DNA of 6,858 nt from Deltaproteobacteria bacterium (GTDB lineage: Bacteria; Desulfobacterota; GWC2-55-46; DRQE01), in NCBI GenBank assembly GCA_030631875.1, contig DAOVKH010000095.1, positions 1 to 6,858 on the forward strand, in the 5' to 3' direction. Below are positions 1 through 5,758 of the stretch, piece after piece. The position numbers and the translations under genes were made by a program. Each line of letters starts with the position of its first letter. Position 1 is the stretch's first letter. A model generated the notes under the pieces. It was given only the letters and a program-made list of their open reading frames with translations, had not been told where the DNA came from and did no database searches.

Positions 1-398
1 ATTTAGTAATTTGTAAGAAGGATAAAAAGATAAGGTTGATCGAACAGAAAAATAGTATTGCAAAGTATGTTGAATTTGTAATTGAAGTAAAACGAGGGTC
101 AGCACAACCAGCAGAAATTGATAGTGATCTTCTTAGGCTGCACAAATATTTAGTAGCTAAGGATAAAGGTGTGCGAGCTTTTCTTCTTCTTGTATCTGAG
201 AAGAAGCTACCTAAAAGATTTGTAAAAGAAGAAAGTGGAAATGCTAAGCGCGGCACTCATCTAATACAAAAACATGATATGAATTATAGCGTTCGAAGAG
301 TGCTTAAGGCAGCATCTAGCTTTAAAGGTAAAGAAACGGCTCATTATGTTTGTATAATTGAAGTATTCCTCAACGGTAGAAAAACAAAAAAAGTATAA
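1..398 (+). CDS. C-terminal part of a probable PD-(D/E)XK nuclease-like protein, 5' end outside window
   Basis: This frame is open from the first base to a TAA at 396-398, with no stop upstream of the TTG at 36, so that TTG is probably internal and the gene begins before the window. Beyond the TTG the frame reads LVICKKDKKIR, then a hydrophobic strand ending in an E-x-K triplet (VEFVIEVKRG). A helix with EIDSDLLRLHKYL follows, then the strand RAFLLLVSE. That order (strand with ExK, then an acidic/arginine helix, then a hydrophobic strand) is the usual core of the PD-(D/E)XK nuclease fold. The catalytic Asp of motif I normally sits just before a segment like LVI, that is, at or beyond the window edge; the first two bases 'at' fit a GAT codon there. 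Composition is AT-rich compared with most of the window. The role could be defence or repair; no specific family is claimed. The coding frame is well supported, the nuclease call is moderate. Confidence 0.6.
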   Translation, partial: LVICKKDKKIRLIEQKNSIAKYVEFVIEVKRGSAQPAEIDSDLLRLHKYLVAKDKGVRAFLLLVSEKKLPKRFVKEESGNAKRGTHLIQKHDMNYSVRRVLKAASSFKGKETAHYVCIIEVFLNGRKTKKV

Positions 399-492
399 TA
401 AAAGTTTTGTCGGGTGTTCGCATCCACCGAAAATCAGCGGCAAAGAGAAGTTTTCGTAGCCAAGGCACGGAAGGGGTGAGAGGGTTGTGTCA

Positions 493-511
493 TCCTGAAT
501 TTGTTTCAGGA
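493..511 (+). repeat. REP-like palindromic element, copy 1
   Basis: TCCTGAATTTGTTTCAGGA can fold into a 7-bp stem (TCCTGAA paired with TTCAGGA at the ends) with a 5-nt loop. The core matches, from memory, a short intergenic palindrome seen many times in environmental proteobacterial and related genomes (CCTGAA...TTCAGG preceded by GTCAT). Such elements are usually REP-like and may depend on a RAYT-type transposase elsewhere in the genome; no such gene is visible here. Confidence 0.6.
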
Positions 512-542
512 GCTGCGTTTGTTCTTTTTTTAAGACCGTTTG

Positions 543-561
543 TCCTGAGTCTGTCGAAGGA
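543..561 (+). repeat. REP-like element, copy 2
   Basis: TCCTGAGTCTGTCGAAGGA matches copy 1 at 14 of 19 positions and starts exactly 50 bp after it. Its own dyad is weaker (TCCT...AGGA plus an internal G-C pair). The reverse complement contains CCTTCGACAGACTCAGG, which I recognise as another very common intergenic repeat form. The two copies probably form a REP-like pair. Confidence 0.55.
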
Positions 562-590
562 TTATACGAACGATTTACCGTAAATAGTTA

Positions 591-630
591 AGGCCGACGT
601 CCTTTTAAGAACGTCGGCCTTTTTGTTTTT
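591..630 (+). terminator. Rho-independent terminator
   Basis: A perfect 10-bp GC-rich stem (591-600 AGGCCGACGT, 611-620 ACGTCGGCCT) encloses a 10-nt loop and runs straight into TTTTTGTTTTT on the + strand. On the - strand the tail is not U-rich, so it works mainly for + transcripts. It lies about 190 bp after the stop of the nuclease-like gene, beyond both REP-like elements, and is the first good terminator available to that transcript. Confidence 0.85.
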
Positions 631-767
631 AATTGGGGCAGGATTAGAGGGTTTAGTACGCCTACTAATCTTCACCTTTATGCTGGATTGAAGGGTAATC
701 GATTATGGAGAGAAAGAAATAATAAGCACAGCCTGACTCGCCCCCATTAATCTCCACATTAAAAACC

Positions 768-808
768 AGGACAGCTGTTCCTATTTATTCCAGGGTCGTC
801 GGAACCCT
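768..808 (-). terminator. Weak hairpins after the ankyrin gene, possible 3' end
   Basis: Just past the ankyrin stop codon on the - strand lies a 5-bp hairpin (AGGGT 792-796 with ACCCT 804-808, 7-nt loop). A near-perfect palindrome follows at 768-782 (AGGACAGCTGTTCCT), and the - strand then reads GGTTTTTAATG. Neither stem is strong, and the palindrome leaves almost no loop, so function as a terminator is doubtful. Confidence 0.2.
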
Positions 809-809
809 A

Positions 810-1979
810 TTAACGTTTTCCCCCGTTCTGAACCAGCAGACTCATGATTTCATTATACCCCAGGAAACTTGCATGAACCAGAGCCGTAATACCATTTTTA
901 TTTCTAGCATTAACCTCTGCCCCGTTCGTCAGCAGCAGGCTCACTATCTCCTTATGACCCTTGAGACTTGCATAAATCAGAGCTGTATTGCCATCGCCTC
1001 CTATAGCATTAACATCTGCCTTCTTCTTCAGCAGCAGGTGCACTATCTCCTTATGACCCTTGAGACTTGCATAAATCAGGGCCGTATTGCCATCTCCTCC
1101 TATAGTGTTGACCTCTGCCTTGTTCTTCAGCAACAATTGTACAATCTCCTTATGTCCTCCGGAACTTGCCTGAATCAAAGTCGTATTTCCATCTTTCCCT
1201 ATAGAGTTGACATAAGCCTTGTTCTTTAGCAACAATTGTACAACTTCCTTATGTCCCCCAAAACTTGCATAATTCAGGGCCGTATAACCTTGTTTATCTT
1301 TGGCGTTAACCTCTACCCCGTTCCCAAGGAGCAGGCTCACTACCTCTTTATCACCCTTGAGACTTGCTCCCATCAGAGCCGTAAGACCATCTTTATTTTT
1401 AACATTAATCTCTGCCCCGTCCTTCAGCAGCAGGCTCACTACCTCATTATTATTACCAGTGACACTTGCATAAATCAGGGCCGTATAACCTTGTTTATCT
1501 TTGGCGTTAACCTCTGCCCCGTCCTTCAGCAGCAGGCTCACTACCTCACTATTATCACCCTTTAGACTTGCCACCATCAGGATCGTATTACCATTTTCAT
1601 TTTTAACGTTAACCTCTGCCCCGTTATTCAGCAGAAGGCTCACTACCTCCTTATGACCCTTGAGACTTGCCCCCATCATGGCCGTATTACCCTCTTGACT
1701 TTTAGCGTTGACCTCTGCCCCGTTATTCAGCAGCAGGCTTACTATCTCAGTATTATCCTTGAAACTTGCCATCATAAGAACCGTATTACCATTTTCATCT
1801 TTAGCGTTAGGATCAGCCCCTTCCCGGATCAGTAGACTCACAGTCTCCGCATTACCCTTATTGATAGCCTCTATCAGGAGAATAACTTTATCAGTCTCTT
1901 TTGCGGCAAAAGAGCTTCCAACACCCGCCATAAAAATCGCAAGTACTAATAGAACTATAAGTCCATATCTTCTTTTCAT
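810..1979 (-). CDS. Exported ankyrin-repeat protein
   Basis: The 389-residue product begins with a clear signal peptide: basic MKRR, a hydrophobic core at about 7-20, and a cleavage region near residues 23-26 (SFAAK), so it should be secreted to the periplasm. The rest is eleven consecutive ankyrin repeats: a capping repeat at 29-61, then units starting at 62, 95, 128, 162, 196, 229, 262, 295, 328 and a shorter C-terminal unit at 361-389. The consensus is close to GNTALIYASLKGHKEIVSLL followed by xNGAEVNAK. Units 128-161 and 162-195 have 34 residues instead of 33, through one extra residue in the turn before the E-V-V helix (GDNSEVV, GNNNEVV). No enzymatic domain is present, so the role is presumably protein binding. 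The ATG has an AAGGAG ribosome site (1985-1990) at 5-nt spacing. Only 11 bp separate it from the upstream small-protein gene, so the two are surely cotranscribed. Confidence 0.93.
   Translation of the reverse strand: MKRRYGLIVLLVLAIFMAGVGSSFAAKETDKVILLIEAINKGNAETVSLLIREGADPNAKDENGNTVLMMASFKDNTEIVSLLLNNGAEVNAKSQEGNTAMMGASLKGHKEVVSLLLNNGAEVNVKNENGNTILMVASLKGDNSEVVSLLLKDGAEVNAKDKQGYTALIYASVTGNNNEVVSLLLKDGAEINVKNKDGLTALMGASLKGDKEVVSLLLGNGVEVNAKDKQGYTALNYASFGGHKEVVQLLLKNKAYVNSIGKDGNTTLIQASSGGHKEIVQLLLKNKAEVNTIGGDGNTALIYASLKGHKEIVHLLLKKKADVNAIGGDGNTALIYASLKGHKEIVSLLLTNGAEVNARNKNGITALVHASFLGYNEIMSLLVQNGGKR
813..1895 (-). repeat. Tandem ~99-bp coding repeats (ankyrin units)
   Basis: Eleven coding units of 99 bp (102 bp for two of them) encode the ankyrin array. 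The units at 900-998 and 999-1097 are the most alike: a 39-bp stretch is identical at 942-980 and 1041-1079, offset by exactly 99 bp. This points to recent duplication or gene conversion between units 9 and 10. Neighbouring units have drifted further. Confidence 0.85.
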
Positions 1980-1990
1980 TTTTTCTCCTT

Positions 1991-2446
1991 TTACTTATTA
2001 AGATGTATGTTCAATAAATAATATAAAGAGGCCTCTAAACTATCCTCCTCCAATGTTTCGCTTTTTTCAGGGAAAGCTCCCAGAATCTGACAGGCTAAAG
2101 CTTTGCGTTGTTCAGCCTGGCTTCCCTGCATGCTTTTCCCTGGGATCTGGGACAACTTATCGATTGCCTCTTGCAAGCAGGTGTTAGCATCCTCTGCATA
2201 GGACGTTTCAACCCCGTTACAGATACCCTTTGCGGCAATGCCTTCCGTTAATTTACACGCATCTGAAGATATATAGATCTTATCGACAGGGTATGAACTT
2301 GATTTTGGTACGGTTGCCAACAAGGCATTTTGCAACGCTTCCTGCTCAGCCTGAGATCTTTTGGACTTATCGTATCCGTAGAGGGTTATTGCAAGAATGA
2401 CCACTCCTCCCAGCACCAAGACAACACTTAACATTTTTTTATTCAC
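1991..2446 (-). CDS. Small membrane-anchored four-cysteine protein, unknown function
   Basis: I do not recognise this 151-residue protein. It has a short basic N-terminus (MNKK), one hydrophobic segment at about 5-24, then a basic stop (KSKR). That predicts an uncleaved signal anchor with the rest in the periplasm. The soluble part opens with a Gln/Glu/Ala-rich helix (31-45) and holds four cysteines at 64, 76, 90 and 119, suited to two disulphides. The C-terminus is helical and acidic. The start is GTG (2444-2446): a GAGGTG ribosome site lies 5 nt upstream, while the internal ATG at codon 5 is too far from it. It is the first gene of the operon with the ankyrin gene, 11 bp away. Its location makes it a likely partner or tether of the ankyrin protein; that is inference from context only. 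Confidence 0.8.
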   Translation of the reverse strand: MNKKMLSVVLVLGGVVILAITLYGYDKSKRSQAEQEALQNALLATVPKSSSYPVDKIYISSDACKLTEGIAAKGICNGVETSYAEDANTCLQEAIDKLSQIPGKSMQGSQAEQRKALACQILGAFPEKSETLEEDSLEASLYYLLNIHLNK

Positions 2447-2451
2447 GGTAA

Positions 2452-2457
2452 CACCTC
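2452..2457 (-). promoter_or_regulatory. Ribosome binding site fixing the GTG start
   Basis: The - strand reads AGAGAGGTGTTACC before GTG. GAGGTG sits 5 nt upstream of the GTG at 2444-2446 but 17 nt from the next in-frame ATG, which decides the start in favour of GTG. Confidence 0.6.
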
Positions 2458-2528
2458 TCTTTATTCTTATGACTTGCCCTTATTAGTTGTACCACCTTCA
2501 GGGCGGAGTTCTATTGATTATCATTAGA

Positions 2529-2557
2529 TATATACAACATTTTGGAGGGAATCACAA
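2529..2557 (-). promoter_or_regulatory. Candidate sigma-70 promoter for the Cys4/ankyrin operon
   Basis: On the - strand a TTGTGA box (2552-2557; 4 of 6 matches to TTGACA) is followed after 17 bp by TATATA (2529-2534; 4 of 6). Transcription would begin near 2522, giving a leader of about 75 nt before the GTG. It is the best pair I see in the 183-bp gap after the M48 gene; readthrough from that gene is also possible. Confidence 0.35.
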
Positions 2558-2596
2558 TTGCGGAATTCAGGAAGCGATATACAATAGCCCATCTAA

Positions 2597-2613
2597 GCCC
2601 GTAAATAGCGGGC
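2597..2613 (-). terminator. Short hairpin downstream of the M48 gene, poor terminator
   Basis: GCCCG (2597-2601) pairs with CGGGC (2609-2613) around a 7-nt loop, 17 bp after the M48 stop. No T-run follows on the - strand, so it may slow but probably does not stop transcription into the Cys4/ankyrin operon. Confidence 0.25.
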
Positions 2614-2629
2614 CATTATCGACCCCCCC

Positions 2630-3757
2630 CTACGAACACCCACCTCTAACTTTACGCCAATTTACCTCCGGCAGGAGTTCTTCGGCCTTACCGCTGTCAA
2701 AGTCTTTTTCCTCGATGGCATTATTCAGCCGTTCTATGCGTTCCTTTGTTAGCGGATGCGTTGAGACGTAGCGCATGGATTCGGGCATATCACCGACGAC
2801 CTCATCCATCGTATTGAAGAACTCGACCATGCCTTTCGGGTCTATTCCTGCGGCAACCATCAAGTCAAGCCCCTCCATGTCGGCTTCAACTTCGTGCTCT
2901 CGGCTGTAGTTTAGAGAGCCTAATGCCTGTATGATTTGTGCGGCCGCTCCGACGTCGCCGGTTACGAGTGAGATGATTACAGATGTTGAGAGAGCCTGAA
3001 AGATACTCTTAGTTGAGTGTTTAAGCAGGACGTGCTGCATCTCGTGGGCGAGCACTCCGGCTAATTCTTCTGCGCGTTCGGTCTCTTCTATCAACCCTGA
3101 GAAGACGATTATATGACCGCCCGGTGCGGCGAAGGCGTTTAGCATATCGTTCTTAACGATGTATACTTTGAATTCGTATGGGTGCTCTGGTGCCGCGGCG
3201 TTGAGCTTTGCGATGATATCGCCCAGTGCGGCGGTCAGTGCCGGATCTTTGCACTCGTCCATATTTTTCACAAACTCATCGGCGACGGATTTACCGAGCT
3301 TATCTTCCCACGCAGGCGGCACGCGCTCTGCCACGCGTTCGGCCATGAGCGGTATGCCGTAAAAGTATAAGAGCACGATGATGACGACTGTGAGAGCGGC
3401 CGCACCAAGGGCGCGGTAAACTCGCTTCTTTGTTCCGTGCGGGGCGCGGAGCTTCTTTACTCCGCTAAGTATTCTAACGGCCTTGAGGAACTCTTCTGTA
3501 TCGTCCTTTATTACGAGAGTTTCTTTGTGGCGGTCGGGGTGGCTGTCTTCTCTACGGTCTCGCTCAAGGCGTATTGGCTCACCTTTATAGAAGCCCTGGG
3601 TTTGGGTCAGCTCTTTAAAGTCCCAAATGGTCGTCGAGTTATCGTCGGCTATGAGACGCACCGCACCGCTTACGAGCTCTACCCTTACGGGTATCTGCCG
3701 TGCCGTACGACCGTCGTAGTAAAAACCCGACCATCTTTTGGAGTTGTTATTGGTCAT
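2630..3757 (-). CDS. M48 family membrane metalloprotease with DUF7092-like N-terminal domain
   Basis: This 375-residue zinc protease has three parts. Residues 8-95 form a beta-rich domain starting GFYYDGRTAR, resembling the domain (DUF7092 from memory) found before many M48 proteases and predicted cytoplasmic. A basic stretch and one membrane segment follow at about 113-134. The periplasmic M48 catalytic domain then runs from about 155 to 350. HEMQH at 238-242 is the HExxH site (zinc ligands H238 and H242, catalytic E239). E289, in the E-x3-D motif E289...D293 after SREH, is the likely third ligand. NAFAAPGGHIIVFSG (207-221) and STHPLTKERIERL (332-344) are typical BepA/LoiP-type M48 signatures, so a role in envelope protein quality control is plausible. 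All catalytic residues are present. The ATG is placed by the conserved N-terminus; no clear Shine-Dalgarno site precedes it, so translation may be coupled to the upstream gene 34 bp away. Confidence 0.92.
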   Translation of the reverse strand: MTNNNSKRWSGFYYDGRTARQIPVRVELVSGAVRLIADDNSTTIWDFKELTQTQGFYKGEPIRLERDRREDSHPDRHKETLVIKDDTEEFLKAVRILSGVKKLRAPHGTKKRVYRALGAAALTVVIIVLLYFYGIPLMAERVAERVPPAWEDKLGKSVADEFVKNMDECKDPALTAALGDIIAKLNAAAPEHPYEFKVYIVKNDMLNAFAAPGGHIIVFSGLIEETERAEELAGVLAHEMQHVLLKHSTKSIFQALSTSVIISLVTGDVGAAAQIIQALGSLNYSREHEVEADMEGLDLMVAAGIDPKGMVEFFNTMDEVVGDMPESMRYVSTHPLTKERIERLNNAIEEKDFDSGKAEELLPEVNWRKVRGGCS

Positions 3758-3791
3758 ATTTTTCGTTATTTTTGCTGTAGGAAATGAATAC

Positions 3792-4379
3792 CTATGAATA
3801 AGCTAATATGATTTGTTCATATTCTGAGATTGCTGACATTAGGCAATTATGAAGTTCACCAAAGGTATTATCATCTTCATCAACTATTGGCGCTGTAATA
3901 ACTAGCTTTGCGTCTCCTTGAACAATTTTTATTGGACTATTTTTATGAGTAGTGGGTGATGCAACGCCAGGAGGCGTCGAACTAATTTTTAGAGACCGTT
4001 TAACTTTCATCAGTTTAATTGACTTTTTCGTAAGACCTTTGTTGCGTGGCGGATATCCATGTTTATCGTTATTGTCCAAGTCCTTAATTGCCATAATATT
4101 AAGGGACCCTGCGAATAGTTCATCGAATATTTTTTTATCTTTATTATTACGACGCACCCATCTTATTATGTGATCTGTTAATGATGCAACATTAGAAATT
4201 GCCATGTGGGCAAGGTTAGATAGCTGTTCGTCTGTGTATCCACCATTAAAGTCTATGATGTGTGTGCTACCACTATTTGTTTTAGTCGATTTTTGCTTAA
4301 TATCTGTGAAATCAATATTAACGGTTTCCCCAATCGCAGAGAATATTCTTTCGAGACGAGATGCTATTTCTTCATCCAT
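3792..4379 (-). CDS. AT-rich hypothetical protein, possibly HEPN-like
   Basis: I do not recognise this 195-residue protein with confidence. It has no signal peptide or membrane segment and should be cytoplasmic. An N-terminal helix (1-18) leads to a linker, then a helical stretch at 48-95 (EQLSNLAHMA... HIIRWVRRN). A conspicuous DLDNNDKHGYPPRN follows at 100-113, then a beta-rich C-terminal half and a final helix (175-195). The helix plus N-x-DKHG arrangement recalls uncharacterised helical families, some HEPN-like, but the canonical R-x4-6-H motif is not clear. Its GC, about one third in the lines I counted, contrasts with about half in both neighbours. It sits between two genes that usually adjoin, with 33- and 34-bp gaps, which suggests acquisition. 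A GGAG site 11 nt upstream of the ATG supports the start. Confidence 0.7.
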   Translation of the reverse strand: MDEEIASRLERIFSAIGETVNIDFTDIKQKSTKTNSGSTHIIDFNGGYTDEQLSNLAHMAISNVASLTDHIIRWVRRNNKDKKIFDELFAGSLNIMAIKDLDNNDKHGYPPRNKGLTKKSIKLMKVKRSLKISSTPPGVASPTTHKNSPIKIVQGDAKLVITAPIVDEDDNTFGELHNCLMSAISEYEQIILAYS

Positions 4380-4412
4380 TATATTGTTTTCTCCACGGTT
4401 TAATCCTATAGG

Positions 4413-5555
4413 TCAAAAACCAAAGTCCATATCGAATGCATCAAGCAGGCCCTCGCCCATTGCGTCGGCTTCCTGTGCTTTCTCTCTGACCTTTTCAAAG
4501 TCCACGCTACCTTTGGTATCTATAAACTCGAATGCAAAGTTCATCTTCCGCACCTCGATCCAGGCGAAGGCAAGGCCGAGCGTTAATACGAGCAGAAGCA
4601 GGTTTATGAGCAGAAACCCCAAGAGGCGTTCTCCTGTCAGCTCGGATGAGAACTTAAGCGTCTGGCTACCATCTTCGTTGCCGCCGAGTGTGGTATTCTT
4701 CCAGTCGTAGCGCGTCTTCCTGGCCTTATACCAGACCCATGAAAGCCCCATCGTTGGCAGGAATAATACGAATACGACCAAGTAGTACTTAAGGAGATCC
4801 TTACCGTCGCCGGTGTAGTTGAAGCCGAGGTTTCCGTAGTAAGAATTACCGCGCCAGAAGCGTTGCATATCCACGTGAAAGAAGGGCGCGTAGATGCCAA
4901 GCGTTATGAGTGTCAGGAGGTAGCCTTTTATGAAGACCTTCAACCCCTCCTTGAACGTACCACGGAAGGAAAACCTAACGCCGTGCCAGCGCGACCTGCT
5001 CAAGCGATACCTGCGCGTCCCGACCATTGCGATTGGTATGAAGATGAGCATAGAGACGTAGACTATTATTATATAGGCCGGATGGACGAATTCGGCCAAG
5101 AGCTGTGGGCCGATAAAGAAGATGAGTATTATGACAAAGGCCTTTAGCCAGCCGGTGAAGAGCTCCATGCCCGTGCCCAAGTAGCTGAAACGCTCGCCCA
5201 TGAACTCGCTCTGGCTGTAGAGGTAGTTTCTAACGCGCGTCTTACCCCAAAAGTAGTACACTCCTAAGGTTAGGAGTGTCTTCAGGTAATTCATTATATA
5301 TACGGAAAATAGGGTCGTGCCGTTGCCGTGGAAGACGGGTTTGGCTTTATTTGAATGGGGCGATTCCGGGTCAGCTGAAGTGGTTGTCTTTTCAGGATTA
5401 TCACCCACTATCTCAGCCAATTCGTCGGATATCCGGAAACTCTCCCTGCACTCAGGGCACTTTAGCGTTTTTGTATTCCTCGGAATGAGCAATGGATCTA
5501 CCCCTGCCGAATATCTGCACTCCGGGCACTCTATATTCACAATAAAACCCTCCAT
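4413..5555 (-). CDS. Zinc-ribbon DUF898 (YjgN-family) inner membrane protein
   Basis: The 380-residue product starts with an MJ0042-type zinc ribbon: C10-x2-C13 and C33-x2-C36 (CPEC twice). A low-complexity polar linker (50-72) follows, then a DUF898 domain to the end. DUF898 proteins such as E. coli YjgN are multi-pass inner membrane proteins of unknown function. Hydrophobic segments lie near 83-103, 135-156, 160-179, 205-226, 254-275 and 311-333. Three related internal units are visible, each with a TLG motif (TLGVYYFWGKTRVRN at 96-110, TLGIYAPFF at 218-226, TLGLAFAWIEVRK at 325-337), showing the usual triplication. The tail DAMGEGLLDAFDMDFGF is typical of the family. The ATG has GGGAG 9 nt upstream (5565-5569). 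It is first in a - strand cluster with the orphan gene and the M48 protease, and diverges from the dCTP deaminase gene. The N-terminal metal-binding ribbon is likely cytoplasmic. Confidence 0.9.
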   Translation of the reverse strand: MEGFIVNIECPECRYSAGVDPLLIPRNTKTLKCPECRESFRISDELAEIVGDNPEKTTTSADPESPHSNKAKPVFHGNGTTLFSVYIMNYLKTLLTLGVYYFWGKTRVRNYLYSQSEFMGERFSYLGTGMELFTGWLKAFVIILIFFIGPQLLAEFVHPAYIIIVYVSMLIFIPIAMVGTRRYRLSRSRWHGVRFSFRGTFKEGLKVFIKGYLLTLITLGIYAPFFHVDMQRFWRGNSYYGNLGFNYTGDGKDLLKYYLVVFVLFLPTMGLSWVWYKARKTRYDWKNTTLGGNEDGSQTLKFSSELTGERLLGFLLINLLLLVLTLGLAFAWIEVRKMNFAFEFIDTKGSVDFEKVREKAQEADAMGEGLLDAFDMDFGF

Positions 5556-5569
5556 TAAGTATAACTCCC

Positions 5570-5598
5570 AATAAACCAGTTTTACCCTCCTTTGTCAA
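5570..5598 (-). promoter_or_regulatory. Candidate promoter for the DUF898-M48 cluster
   Basis: The - strand has a perfect TTGACA (5593-5598) followed after 17 bp by TTTATT (5570-5575; 4 of 6). The start implied, near 5563, would cut off the GGGAG ribosome site and leave a nearly leaderless message, which argues against it. A TATAAA on the same strand at 5675-5680 with a poor -35 is the alternative. Confidence 0.25.
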
Positions 5599-5654
5599 AC
5601 ACCCCTGAGGGGCCTCCAATGTTCACTCGCCTGTATGGTGGCATAAAGATGCAG

Positions 5655-5682
5655 TTGTGAAGCTGGGAGAGCATTTTATAGT
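5655..5682 (+). promoter_or_regulatory. Candidate sigma-70 promoter for the dCTP deaminase gene
   Basis: TTGTGA (5655-5660; 4 of 6 matches) is followed after 16 bp by TATAGT (5677-5682; 5 of 6). Transcription would begin near 5690, leaving a leader of about 70 nt that contains the AGGAAGGA ribosome site at 5737-5744. Confidence 0.4.
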
Positions 5683-5758
5683 GCATTCTTCCTCTTTTTT
5701 TTGTATGATATTGCGTGAAACGTAGTGACTATATAAAGGAAGGAATTCCATACGGATT

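Larger units (their letters stand above)
399..809. other. Gene-free accessory spacer with REP-like elements and a terminator
   Basis: No convincing coding frame lies in these 411 bases on either strand. The left half carries two related palindromic elements (493-511 and 543-561) and a strong hairpin terminator (591-630). The right half (about 631-767) shows nothing I can identify. The region separates the + strand nuclease-like gene from the - strand ankyrin operon, so both transcripts converge on it. Confidence 0.6.

Noticed and set aside
36..38. TTG as the true start of the first gene
   Set aside because: No ribosome site precedes it at proper spacing, the frame is open upstream, and the fold needs more residues before it.
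768..782. AGGACAGCTGTTCCT palindrome as an operator
   Set aside because: A single imperfect copy with no nearby promoter, downstream of a convergent gene end; kept only as a weak 3'-end structure.
873..1565. Long + strand open frames rich in Cys/Gln/Leu opposite the ankyrin gene
   Set aside because: They are antisense echoes of the 99-bp ankyrin repeats; the - strand frame has a signal peptide, a ribosome site and clear homology.
900..1860. Regular repeats that might suggest a CRISPR array
   Set aside because: The units are contiguous, about 99 bp, degenerate and code for ankyrin repeats; there are no unique spacers.
2623..2630. Run of eight C (eight G on the coding strand) at the M48 stop codon, a possible phase-variation tract
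   Set aside because: The run begins with the final G of TAG and lies in the 3' untranslated side, so changing its length does not alter the reading frame.
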